Of a DNA stretch of 64,000 bases, positions 25,001 through 32,199 are shown piece by piece; position 1 is the stretch's first letter, and every line of letters starts with the position of its first letter. Below the pieces are notes generated by a model. It saw nothing but the letters and a program-made list of their open reading frames with translations. It had not been told where the DNA came from and did not search any database. A program made the translations under genes and the position numbers. The DNA comes from Scardovia wiggsiae F0424 (GTDB lineage Bacteria; Actinomycetota; Actinomycetes; Actinomycetales; Bifidobacteriaceae): contig NZ_AKCI01000001.1 in the NCBI RefSeq assembly GCF_000269605.1, positions 1,054,001 through 1,118,000 on the forward strand, read 5' to 3'.

Positions 25001-25998
25001 ACCGTTTTCCCGCCCATAGCAATACGGGTCGTTATAGCAAGGGCATTCTCGGCAGCATCCGTGTTGGCGCTCATCAGCAGCGCCATTGACTGGCCGTTAT
25101 TCGCCGCCTGCGCTGCATACCGCGTTTCATTATCCACATCGCCTGCGCCCACCTCATCATGCGGATCGCCATCAAAAGGGCTGAACCCGGGCATATCCGG
25201 CTGGCGGAGGGATTCCCTGGCAGCTTCAATGCCCGCCAGCGCGTCCAGTACCGTGTTGCCGGTTTCCCCGCTTATCTCATCATTGATGATCGACCGGGCA
25301 TCATTAAGCACAAGTGTGGAGGTCTGGATAAAATTGCCGATTATGATATCGCGCTCAACGGCGAAATCCGGCAACTTATCGCCCACCTGCTGTGTGATCG
25401 CTTCGTATAGCCGTGCAGATTCTTCCAGTACGCTGGAATATTCAAAACTGTCGAGTATATCATCGACTTCAAGCCTCACGCCGGCATTCTTCATAGCAGC
25501 AGCGAATACTTCATTGAGCTCGGCATTACCGCTGATAGATATTTTTGCGCGGAACAGCGAACTGCTGTTTTCATCTGGGATCACTTCAATGGGATACAGG
25601 ACTATAGGCATACGGCGGCTGCCGGCCCATGTAGCAATGCCCATACTCATTGACAGGAAAGCTGCGCCGTTATTTTTCTGGTTTTCGTCCCTTTCGGCAA
25701 GCACACGTCCCAGCCGGCGCCCGCCGGCAGTTAAAGATGCCGTATCGCGGAAAAGGCTGTCAAGCCGGACGCTTTTATTGACAAGGAACTGCGACATGCC
25801 CGCAGGATGGGCGCCGCCCATGTCAAGACGGCTGCGCAGGCGCAGGATATCTTCAACAGGCGTCGTGCCGTGGATCGCATGGTAATCCCTGTACCACGAA
25901 CGCATAGCATCAAGTGCGGCTTCACGTACTGAGGCCCTCTCCTCTGTGGCAGTACCGGCAGAGGTTTCCTTATCAGCAGTGTTTTCGTTTCCGGTCAT
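22069..25998 (-). CDS. DUF4011-type helicase/nuclease relative with degenerate motifs
   Basis: 1309 residues from the ATG at 25998, which overlaps the FHA stop as ATGA; an upstream ATG at 26025 would overlap more. The N-terminal third follows the DUF4011 pattern (FLSMSMGIATWAG, RMPIVLYPIEVIP, then RDIIIGNFIQTSTLVLNDARS). At the expected Walker A (residues ~310-320) the sequence is MSANTDAAENALAIT, without G-x-G-K-T/S. At Walker B (~846-853) it is VIDASAHT instead of DEAS. The R-L-N-V-A-I-T-R-A motif near the end is MLLDALALAEHD. The C-terminal Vsr-like region has RIPLVV and AVCTDD where RIDLAV and AIE-DG are expected. It therefore looks like a non-catalytic scaffold descended from a helicase-nuclease. 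Confidence 0.72.
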   Translation of the reverse strand: MTGNENTADKETSAGTATEERASVREAALDAMRSWYRDYHAIHGTTPVEDILRLRSRLDMGGAHPAGMSQFLVNKSVRLDSLFRDTASLTAGGRRLGRVLAERDENQKNNGAAFLSMSMGIATWAGSRRMPIVLYPIEVIPDENSSSLFRAKISISGNAELNEVFAAAMKNAGVRLEVDDILDSFEYSSVLEESARLYEAITQQVGDKLPDFAVERDIIIGNFIQTSTLVLNDARSIINDEISGETGNTVLDALAGIEAARESLRQPDMPGFSPFDGDPHDEVGAGDVDNETRYAAQAANNGQSMALLMSANTDAAENALAITTRIAMGGKTVLYAPGVSYQKQQFIHQAAVHGVDNLVADISDKGFNASIDRQLISAVGFQQGTAGSHFEQVSDELVGIRARLSRYLGDLHSTNAVWGVSAFETLENLARISALPMHPSTHVRLKPSAAHEMIGREEEWGKKLVRLGQLGGYIIGPDDTAWYGASLRSEDDAIKAYQRVVELLDTLLPRIREQIQRTVETCGFPIAHNVQEWSRQVAVLSNLRRVLDVFQPAVFERDIDSMLEAVRPKEGRKADGTDLSFWDRRRLTKEAKSLLRPGARVDSLYDALAVVAEQAQQWRNFVPRGGWPVLPNKLDDIVEAQENLERDITALDAVLSGTPEGAGLESMEFVDLESRLRRLFDDHRALDTLPERTRLMDECSSLGLAELVEDFRSRQLEPQNAPAELLLSWWTTVFEDIVKSSPIISNQDGATLSSVTERFIQIDTEHVRSIGGMVSQELTRRLSEILYSRTQEANQLHTLLASRNSVGFERLHNEYGDIINAAKPIMVATAAALASSTPLKQLADVAVIDASAHTHPLEILSILARAKSVIVIAHENTVSSESVRELIHLLPSVESRTRGSSRDARDIRLSAFLRNNGYNNETPSLATDFARGRVAYHFVAANGMASTSTGAVESTGREVEAVADIVEKKSRELGHIPASYRLCIVCLTDTQRIRLGAELKSRTAGHSDLLNFVRHIQIITIDQIAGMRAADVILSVSFGKNSQGVLLQQFGALERPHADAMLLDALALAEHDLDIVTTFKASDMRDERIRRDGPLLLKRLLAWAQELSGSAEDIADYALPCEHSDDSEALLSDLARRIRQRGLNVSMNYGYNRGDRIPLVVGLPDKPYTLAVCTDDARFMDTASARVRHRFNIEKLEMLGWSVMYVWSVGMFVDPDKEVDRIVAYLANAYDGKYNDKNKGNHKGNRASGSGKGPGSGSDTGSDGNPEKEPEVSGRDSSGDESSRHSGRSSGKQQRPGSGSSTAAHGKAS

Positions 25999-27122
25999 GA
26001 GTCCTGTTCTTCCTGCTTTTGCCATGCCTTATAACCAATATTATTTCTTAAAGCCTTATCAATATCCGCATCCCCCAGCGCCTCAAGCCAGGCATAAAGG
26101 TCCCCATATAATGTTGTATTGAGTGCGAGGAACCGCAGAAGCTTAGGCTGACGGGCTATTTCAAACTGTTTTTCAAAATCCCCGGTATGCTTCGCGTCGT
26201 CAGAGGTGAATCCGCCAGCTTCAACAGTTTCTTCTTTGCGGCTGAACTCTCCGCGCGACAGGCGGTCGAATACAGAGCCCGGCTCAAACACCGGCTTATA
26301 CTCCGGTGCCCCCGAGCCGGCCGTCCCGGTCTCAGAAGGGTCAGCTTCCTGCGGCTGCGGGCGGTATTTGAGGTCAGGGTCCTGCGGCGCAGCATCATGA
26401 TGTTCTGCCTGCTGCCCGCCCTGCTGTGCTTTGCCATCCTGTTCACTCCGTCCGGCATCATCTGTTTCAGCAGGATGGCCGGCTTCAGTACCATGCCCTC
26501 CATCAGTGCTGACCCCTGCCTTCCGGGCGCGGCCACCGTTAACGGCAGTGTCATGTATGCGGCTGAAAGGGCTGAAGTCCTGCTTCATAGCATGGAACAT
26601 CTGTGTCGGTTCGCCCTGGCGCACATCAAGGATATCATCTACTGACATCCTCACACCTCCATGGGCATCATCCTGACGGACCGATGATGCATATGAAAAC
26701 AGGCTGGATACTGCCGCCATAGGCTGGGAAACAGGTTCAGGCTCTTCATATGCAACAACGGGGACGGCATTCACCGGAACATCCCCCAGCTGCAGATGCA
26801 CAGTTTCCGCAGGCAGGTCAAAAGGGATATCCGCGACTATCCGCCACAGATCGTCATTGGCAGTAACGACATATGTGCCGTTAGTGGAATCAAGGTCTTC
26901 CACGGTTGCGTTGCCCGCCTCATCAGCAGTGAAAAGCGCATGGCGCTTTGAAACCGATTTCGTATCATCGATAATATCCAGGCGGGTGCGGCCTTCCTCT
27001 TCGGGCAGAGGGCGTATCGGTTTCCTCCCGATGACAAGGGACTGGCCGGGCCGGACCCGTGCAACATTTTTATTGCCTACCCGTATATCCCATTCAGCCG
27101 GTCCAGCTGAGTTATCTGCCAT
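25995..27122 (-). CDS. FHA-domain protein
   Basis: 375 residues. The N-terminal ~95 residues form a forkhead-associated domain that binds phosphothreonine: SLVIGRKPIRPLPEEEGRTR (the conserved Gly-Arg), SVSKRHALF (Ser and His of the ligand loop), and DLDSTNGTYV (Asn-Gly). A long disordered acidic and Q/G-rich middle follows (residues 150-290). The end (RQPKLLRFLALNTTLYGDLYAWLEALGDADIDKALRNN) is helical. It overlaps the helicase relative by 4 bp, so the two are co-translated and probably interact. Ser/Thr kinases would be the upstream signal; none lies in the window. Confidence 0.85.
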   Translation of the reverse strand: MADNSAGPAEWDIRVGNKNVARVRPGQSLVIGRKPIRPLPEEEGRTRLDIIDDTKSVSKRHALFTADEAGNATVEDLDSTNGTYVVTANDDLWRIVADIPFDLPAETVHLQLGDVPVNAVPVVAYEEPEPVSQPMAAVSSLFSYASSVRQDDAHGGVRMSVDDILDVRQGEPTQMFHAMKQDFSPFSRIHDTAVNGGRARKAGVSTDGGHGTEAGHPAETDDAGRSEQDGKAQQGGQQAEHHDAAPQDPDLKYRPQPQEADPSETGTAGSGAPEYKPVFEPGSVFDRLSRGEFSRKEETVEAGGFTSDDAKHTGDFEKQFEIARQPKLLRFLALNTTLYGDLYAWLEALGDADIDKALRNNIGYKAWQKQEEQDS

Positions 27123-27334
27123 GCCACGCCTTCCGCTTAGAAATACTTACAAGTCTCCACTACAATTGTGGCATACCCTCCAGAACAGCACTGCAAAACG
27201 CCGAATAAGTGCAAAGTCTGCAAAACTGGCATGGCTGTATACATAAGAACATGTAAAAGCTATTTACAGTGCCGGCTATGAGGATGCGTCCTATACCGCC
27301 CCGCACTGCTCCCGGCAGAAAGAAAAAACACCTG

Positions 27335-27372
27335 TAAAAATAAAACCCCGATATCCGTACAAGATACCGGGG
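27335..27372 (-). terminator. Rho-independent terminator after rplL
   Basis: On the minus strand CCCCGGTATC-TTGTACG-GATATCGGGG (27346-27355 with 27363-27372) followed by TTTTATTTTTA, 25 bp after the rplL stop. The rest of the 27123-27396 gap shows only the upstream region of the FHA gene's 5' side. Confidence 0.88.
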
Positions 27373-27396
27373 AATGTAAACCTGTTAAAGAAGAAA

Positions 27397-27780
27397 CTAC
27401 TTGAGTTCGACAGTTGCGCCTGCTTCTTCGAGTGAAGCCTTCGCTTTGTCTGCGTCTTCCTTGTTTGCGTTCTCAAGAACGTTTGCCGGAGCGCCGTCAA
27501 CAAGGGCCTTAGCCTCAGCAAGGCCGAGGTTGGTCAGAGCGCGGACAGCCTTGATTACCGGGATCTTCTTGTCGCCTACAGAAGAAAGGACTACAGTAAA
27601 CTCGGTCTTTTCCTCTTCAGCAGCGGCAGCGCCGGCAGCTGGTGCAGCGGCAACAGCGGCTACAGGGGCAGCAGCCTCAACATCGAATTCTTCTTCAAAC
27701 TTCTTTACGAACTCAGAGAGTTCTACAAGTGTCATTTCCTTGAAAGCATCAAGGAGCTCATCGCTAGAGAGCTTAGCCAT
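27397..27780 (-). CDS. rplL: 50S ribosomal protein L7/L12
   Basis: 127 residues. N-terminal dimerisation part [22 protein letters not shown], a flexible hinge of A/G/P ([19 protein letters not shown]), and the C-terminal factor-binding domain [22 protein letters not shown] with [13 protein letters not shown]. Four to six copies bind L10 on the ribosomal stalk and recruit elongation factors. It follows rplJ by 105 bp on the same strand and ends at a strong terminator, so rplJ-rplL form one unit, separate from rpoBC in this genome. Confidence 0.97.
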   Translation of the reverse strand: MAKLSSDELLDAFKEMTLVELSEFVKKFEEEFDVEAAAPVAAVAAAPAAGAAAAEEEKTEFTVVLSSVGDKKIPVIKAVRALTNLGLAEAKALVDGAPANVLENANKEDADKAKASLEEAGATVELK

Positions 27781-27885
27781 AATCGGCTTCCTTTCTTTTG
27801 GGGCACCCGTTACGGGATGCCTGCATCTTTTATATACAGCTGTATGTGCATGCGTATATTTTCACATGGAAATACCGCACTGCAG

Positions 27886-28407
27886 TCAGGCAGCCTTCTC
27901 CTGCTTCTCACGCAAAGCATCAACTGTGCGGACTGCCTTGGTAGGCAGAGCGACAAATGCGTATGCAGCCTTAGACATGGTACCCTTCAGGGCGCCAGCC
28001 ATCTTAGCAAGAAGAGTCTCGCGGGATTCGAGATCTGCGAGTTTGTCAACACCTTCAGCGTCATACACGGTCCCGTCTGCGAAACCGCCTTTGACGACGA
28101 GCTGCTTGTTATCTTTGGCAAAGTCACGCAGGACCTTAGCGGCTTCAACGTAATCGCCTTTTACGAAAGTTATAGCAGACGGGCCTTTGAGCATATCGTC
28201 AAAGCCTTCAATGCCTGCCTCTTTCGCAGCAATACGTGCCAGCGTGTTCTTTGCGACGTTATAGGTGGTATCGTTGCCAAGCTTTTCGCGCAAATCAGAG
28301 ATCTGCGGAACGCTCAGGCCGCGATACTCGGTGAGGTAGATCGCATCAGCATCACGGAACTTATCCGTAAGCTTGGAGATCACCTCTCCCTTTTCGGGCC
28401 TTCTCAT
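27886..28407 (-). CDS. rplJ: 50S ribosomal protein L10
   Basis: 173 residues from the ATG at 28407 (MRRPEKGEVISK). AAGG lies eight bases before this codon; an ATG two codons upstream is too near to it. The length equals that usual for bifidobacteria. L10 is the base of the ribosomal stalk that carries L7/L12. Seen: DAIYLTEYRGLSVPQISDLR near the N-terminus and the C-terminal helix with A/K-rich KGTMSKAAYAFVALPTKAVRTVDALREKQEKAA that binds L7/L12. Preceded by a structured leader that probably binds L10-L12. Confidence 0.95.
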   Translation of the reverse strand: MRRPEKGEVISKLTDKFRDADAIYLTEYRGLSVPQISDLREKLGNDTTYNVAKNTLARIAAKEAGIEGFDDMLKGPSAITFVKGDYVEAAKVLRDFAKDNKQLVVKGGFADGTVYDAEGVDKLADLESRETLLAKMAGALKGTMSKAAYAFVALPTKAVRTVDALREKQEKAA

Positions 28408-28602
28408 TGGCATTTCCTTCCTATTATCGCGTTGCTGTCCGCAGAAAACCAGACCAGGGCAATAAAAAAGCCCTGCACACAGGCAGAGCATACAAACCGC
28501 GGGTCAGCACCCGCTTATTCCTATTCTCAACCTGCGCTGGCCGCATCTGCGATTGTTGGGGATACCCAACCAACGGTCTGTGGTTTACAAGTAGGAATTG
28601 TA
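28408..28602 (-). promoter_or_regulatory. rplJ leader: L10-type autoregulatory RNA with attenuator
   Basis: A -10-like TACAAT (revcomp of 28597-28602) starts a ~190-nt leader. It contains ACAGACCGTTGGTTGGG, the L10-leader-like CAGCGCAGGTTGAGAATAGG (kink-turn region), a GCGGGT-GCTG-ACCCGC hairpin at 28499-28514, and GCTCTGC-CTGTGT-GCAGGGC followed by TTTTTTATT at 28461-28489, an intrinsic terminator. L10(L12)4 binding would favour the terminator and lower rplJL expression. Confidence 0.6.
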
Positions 28603-28620
28603 CACAACGGTACGGATAAA

Positions 28621-28953
28621 CTACGGGCGCGCGCCGCGGCAGGATGCCCGTAACTTACCATCCTCTGCTGTCTTCAGGGCTTTTTGAAGGCTCCCGATCC
28701 TTTCGGTATATGATTCCCTCGCAGCCTTGCTGAATTTACCCTCAAGATAGCCCTCCATAAGGCTAACCTCCGAGTTAAAATCATCAATTGCCCCGCTGAG
28801 GACATCTGACATTCCTCCAGGGAATATCATCCTGAGCCTCATCAATCTTTGCTCAATAAGTGCAGAACCGCTCTGCCCCACAAAAGTATACTCATTACGT
28901 CTGGTGTAATCCTGGATATCCACATCCGAGACCAATGCTTTATTAATATTCAT
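28621..28953 (-). CDS. Small helical protein, partner of the lipase cassette (second)
   Basis: 110 residues, MNINKALVSDVDIQDYTRRN..., with AGAAAG upstream of the ATG. Middle part RLMRLRMIFPGGMSDVLSGAIDDFNSEVSLMEGYLEGKF is helical, with an F-P-G-G turn that breaks two helices, as in helical-hairpin partner proteins. No signal peptide or membrane span. It is the last gene of the cassette starting at 31262 and ends 19 bp before the rplJ promoter. Its place suits one of the two small helical accessory proteins that go with type VII effectors. Confidence 0.5.
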   Translation of the reverse strand: MNINKALVSDVDIQDYTRRNEYTFVGQSGSALIEQRLMRLRMIFPGGMSDVLSGAIDDFNSEVSLMEGYLEGKFSKAARESYTERIGSLQKALKTAEDGKLRASCRGARP

Positions 28954-29005
28954 AATATATCTTTCTGTTTTAACTGTTTAACACAATATTATTATTTATT
29001 CTGTT

Positions 29006-29371
29006 TTACTGTTTACCCTTCTTTTCCATAGACTGCTCTTCCATCCTTCTGATCTCAATGATTATTTCATCACGCTGCTGCTCTGCAAGCGATACCTCTC
29101 TCATATTATTGTCCCGCAGCCACTGCAGATAGGGGGCTGCAAATGCCATAATACCGGATGCAGCATCGGGGAAACGCTCGCACAGCTTCGCTGAAGCTTC
29201 CTCCCATCCATCGATAAGCCTGCTTTTCTGCTGCGCAAGTTCTTCTGCCTGCTCAAAACTGCGCTGGACATCATACATAGTATGTTCCAGGTGCTCCTCA
29301 CTGGAAGAACACTCCGGGCAATCCCTGTGATCCAGGATATCGCAGATAGGGAGGGTCATATAATTATCCAT
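29006..29371 (-). CDS. Small helical protein, partner of the lipase cassette (first)
   Basis: 121 residues, starting three bases before the lipase stop region with GAAGG five bases before its ATG, so translation is coupled to the lipase. The head (CDILDHRDCPECSSSEEHLEHTM) has three cysteines. Two helices follow: DVQRSFEQAEELAQQKSRLI and, after a break, MREVSLAEQQRDEIIIEIRRMEEQ. No signal or membrane segment. Two helical accessory proteins directly downstream of a lipase with a helical tail is the arrangement of the staphylococcal TslA/TlaA/TlaB type VII effector; this protein would be the first of the two. Confidence 0.5.
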   Translation of the reverse strand: MDNYMTLPICDILDHRDCPECSSSEEHLEHTMYDVQRSFEQAEELAQQKSRLIDGWEEASAKLCERFPDAASGIMAFAAPYLQWLRDNNMREVSLAEQQRDEIIIEIRRMEEQSMEKKGKQ

Positions 29372-29373
29372 CT

Positions 29374-30642
29374 TTACCTTCCCCCAAAGGTAGGGCCGCG
29401 CTGAGGAAGAATGCCAATATTATAATTCTCGATATTCCTCCCAAGACTGCTATCTTTCTCAACCAGTTTGGCAATGCCCGCTTTTACCTGTTCGCCTGTA
29501 TCACGCATTTTCCTGCACTCCTGTTTCACTGCCCTTTCTAACTTATCTATGCTTTCTTTCACTTTGCCCATAAATGCCTCTTTGCTCCACCCCACAGCCT
29601 CCAAAGCTGAGATGATTTCTTCGTCGGACAAGTGGGATGCATAGCACACGTGTAGATCGTTTACTATACCTGCCCAATCAGATTCGGCTTCCCCCAATGC
29701 TTTATCCTTCAAAGCCTGCATGTGGAATTCCAACGAATCTATCTGGGAATCAATAGCTTTTACAACCGCACAGGCCTGTATCGCATCTATAAATATCCTC
29801 TCACTCGATGGAAGCCGGTACATCCCAATAGCACTGGGATAATACCCTTTTAAGGTATTTATAGAAATACGCTCCATATCTTTGATAGAATCGGATTCCA
29901 GTACAATTTTCCCGTCTTTGGTGAACTGGTAGCCTCCCCAATTATGCTGCCTGCCGATATAATCCCCAATATCTTTCCCGCCAGCAAAAGCGCTGTCAAC
30001 ATAAAAAGTATTGCCAATAACATGATCCGAATCTACATAGCCGAAAGGGACAATATCCCTGTGATCAAGATAATTATTGATCTTATTCCTGTACTTGTCC
30101 ACCCGTCTCCGTTTTTCATCGTCCAAAACATTATAAACATTCGGCCCTTCATACAGCCACGCGCCTTTAAGACGGGATGCCTCCTGTGTACTCAAAGATG
30201 CAATGGCATACTGCCCATCCATTGATCCCAAAGAATGGCCATAAACCTCAAAAGAGTACCCCTTATTCTCAGCCAGTACCTTCTTCGTAAACGCTGCTGC
30301 CCTCTCCAGCTGGGGAGTAGCACCCTTGCCGTCAACGATATGCTTGCCCCACATCGGCCAATCATTGCCGCTCCAATCTTTGCTGTTAAACATACTTCCC
30401 TGTGAGCCCTGGAAGATTATGCGGATAGTCTTCGTTTTCTCATCTTTAATAGCAACGGCATCCAGGCCGGTAGGGTCGTCGCCCTCAACATTGTCACGTC
30501 CGCGGACAACCTTAACGACTGTACCAATAGATGTTTTACCCTTATCGATTCGAACGTTTTTATTCATTTTCCATATATCGTTATAGTATGCAACCTCTGT
30601 AATTTCTTTACGCTGAAGATCAGTGAAGTCCTGAACTGCCAT
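29374..30642 (-). CDS. Lipase-first protein with helical tail, possible reverse-order type VII effector
   Basis: 422 residues. Residues ~20-265 form an alpha/beta hydrolase of the class 3 lipase type: IIRIIFQGSQGS-like oxyanion strand near residue 75, the nucleophile elbow YGHSLGSMDG (Ser137), and likely Asp195 in HRDIVPFG and His233 in RQHNWGGY. Residues ~280-405 are a long-helix region (VKAIDSQIDSLEFHMQALK, then VKESIDKLERAVKQECRKM) that resembles an LXG/WXG-like stalk placed at the C-terminus. There is no signal peptide. This reverse order and the two small downstream partners recall the staphylococcal TslA lipase toxin. Substrate and secretion are inferred. Confidence 0.65.
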   Translation of the reverse strand: MAVQDFTDLQRKEITEVAYYNDIWKMNKNVRIDKGKTSIGTVVKVVRGRDNVEGDDPTGLDAVAIKDEKTKTIRIIFQGSQGSMFNSKDWSGNDWPMWGKHIVDGKGATPQLERAAAFTKKVLAENKGYSFEVYGHSLGSMDGQYAIASLSTQEASRLKGAWLYEGPNVYNVLDDEKRRRVDKYRNKINNYLDHRDIVPFGYVDSDHVIGNTFYVDSAFAGGKDIGDYIGRQHNWGGYQFTKDGKIVLESDSIKDMERISINTLKGYYPSAIGMYRLPSSERIFIDAIQACAVVKAIDSQIDSLEFHMQALKDKALGEAESDWAGIVNDLHVCYASHLSDEEIISALEAVGWSKEAFMGKVKESIDKLERAVKQECRKMRDTGEQVKAGIAKLVEKDSSLGRNIENYNIGILPQRGPTFGGR

Positions 30643-30680
30643 AAACCAACCTTTCTATTCTAAAATATACTGGTTCCTTT

Positions 30681-31262
30681 TTATTTATCTAAATAATCTT
30701 TGCCATACCTCGCCTCTAACAAATCTTCTAACTCTGGCGATGTAATCTCAACATCATCAGTAAGCTGCCCGTCAGGATGGTCATGGTCAAATGTGTAAGA
30801 AGGCTTATCCACTATAAATCCAATTGTTAATTTTTTATCATTATTAATAATCACTGTAAAAGAAAAACCTGCCATCGGATTGTTCTCAATAGATGAATCA
30901 TTGATTTTATATGATTTAATAACCCCCGTATCAGTAAAAGCATTAGGGTCCCTATATTTAAGCTGCTTTTCGATAAGCTTCCTGCACTCCTCGGAATGGG
31001 CAATCTTACGATACTCCTGAAGATGCTCTTTTTCCTGCTGGATTCGGGCCTGTTCCTGATGATGAAATACCTGATTCACTACTGCATAACCTCCAATACC
31101 AAGCAGAGCCAAAACAGCTATCACGATAATGGCCGCATGCCACCCTTTCAAACGCGGACGCCGCACATCAGCCCCGGCCGCCAGGGGGCCGGCAGGCGCC
31201 CAGGGACTGTCCGCTTCCCCGGGAGAGGGGTTTATATTATCCGTACCATTGATATCAGTCAT
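30681..31262 (-). CDS. DUF1310-like membrane protein, candidate immunity factor
   Basis: 193 residues from the ATG at 31262 (AGGG upstream); a longer frame to 31358 has no ribosome site and crosses the palindrome at 31293. A P/A-rich cytoplasmic head (residues 1-45), one membrane helix (AAIIVIAVLALLGIGGYAVVN), a charged helix, then a beta domain with DPNAFTDTGVIKSYKINDSS and NNPMAGFSFTVIINNDKKL. This pattern matches what I know of DUF1310 proteins of streptococci: 'GVIKSYKI...NPMGGI...I.N'. The domain would lie on the outer face. It comes 38 bp before the lipase gene, a good place for protection against the lipase, but this is inference. Confidence 0.6.
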   Translation of the reverse strand: MTDINGTDNINPSPGEADSPWAPAGPLAAGADVRRPRLKGWHAAIIVIAVLALLGIGGYAVVNQVFHHQEQARIQQEKEHLQEYRKIAHSEECRKLIEKQLKYRDPNAFTDTGVIKSYKINDSSIENNPMAGFSFTVIINNDKKLTIGFIVDKPSYTFDHDHPDGQLTDDVEITSPELEDLLEARYGKDYLDK

Positions 31263-31292
31263 ATACCCTGCTTCTTTAGTGCTGAACCACTG

Positions 31293-31306
31293 CTTATACG
31301 TATAAG
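31293..31306. promoter_or_regulatory. 14-bp perfect palindrome before the lipase cassette
   Basis: CTTATACGTATAAG, 31 bp upstream of the first gene of the cassette. A likely regulator site or part of the promoter. It shares the TACGTA core with the bioY palindrome but is otherwise different. Confidence 0.45.
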
Positions 31307-31457
31307 TATAACACCATTCCAGGCGCCAAAGCCCGGCTGAACAGAATATATGAATCAAATCACAAAACCCTTATCCCCAATCCTGTTGCTTCCCGCCGAT
31401 ACAGCACCGATCTCCGTAGCGTCTGAAACTGTCCGAGAACTGCATATCTATGCACTG

Positions 31458-32159
31458 TCAGGACAGCGCCTTGATGATCCCTACAACTACCCTTGCAGCA
31501 GTATGGGCATATTCGCTGATATCAAAATCCCTGAACTTTTCGTATTCCGTATCCGCGTTATCGCTCAGCGCTCGGATCACGAGTGCAGGGGTATCATTCC
31601 TGGCTGCAACATGGCATACTGCAGCCCCCTCCATCTCGGCCACATCAGCCCGGGTCTGGGACCTGACATCAGCAATCCTATCTGCGCCTTCAATAAAACG
31701 GTTGCCGGAAGCAATAATGCCTTCCCTATGATGTATCCCCATACTGCTGAGCACATCGGAAGCGATCCCCATAAGGCGGGGATCGGAATGGTATTCGCTC
31801 AGCCCGGGATAGGCCTGGCCGATAAGCGCCATGTCAGAATCAAGGTATCTCAGCGTTTTGCCGAGCACAACATCATTGATATGGAGATCCGGGCTGAGAT
31901 TCCCGCCTATACCGGAAAAAATAACAGCTTCGGGTGCAAAAGCGTCAATCATATATTGCGCTGCAGATGCGGCATTGACAAGGCCCATCCCGGCAACAGC
32001 CGCAGCAACACCAATCGGGCCCGATGCAGAAGCAATATCCCCCAGGGCTATATCCAGGCCCGCCGCATGCGTATGCGTCAGGTCCTGCAGCGACTGGGAG
32101 ATAAGCTCAACTTCCTCATCAAGGGCGCCGATAACAGCAACCGTCCTGTGCTGCTGCAT
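31458..32159 (-). CDS. mtnN: 5'-methylthioadenosine/S-adenosylhomocysteine nucleosidase
   Basis: 233 residues from the ATG at 32159 (MQQHRTVAVIGALDEEVEL), the usual family start. In-frame GTG (32186) and TTG (32207, overlapping the pepC stop) are alternatives with somewhat better coupling. The enzyme cleaves adenine from MTA, SAH and 5'-deoxyadenosine, clearing by-products of SAM use. Seen: GALDEEVE, VIFSGIGGNLSPDLHINDVVLG, SGNRFI, and the catalytic-region EMEGAAVCHVA with SDNAD near the end. It follows pepC on the same strand. The 195-bp gap towards the lipase cassette holds the palindrome only. Confidence 0.92.
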   Translation of the reverse strand: MQQHRTVAVIGALDEEVELISQSLQDLTHTHAAGLDIALGDIASASGPIGVAAAVAGMGLVNAASAAQYMIDAFAPEAVIFSGIGGNLSPDLHINDVVLGKTLRYLDSDMALIGQAYPGLSEYHSDPRLMGIASDVLSSMGIHHREGIIASGNRFIEGADRIADVRSQTRADVAEMEGAAVCHVAARNDTPALVIRALSDNADTEYEKFRDFDISEYAHTAARVVVGIIKALS

Positions 32160-32199
32160 ACACCGCGGCTGGCCTTTCTTATCCACGTCCGTTCCAGCC

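Noticed and set aside
22069-27122. FHA protein plus large ATPase-like protein as the type VII secretion core
   Set aside because: The large protein follows DUF4011 helicase blocks, not the FtsK/SpoIIIE repeats of EssC, and has no membrane segments.
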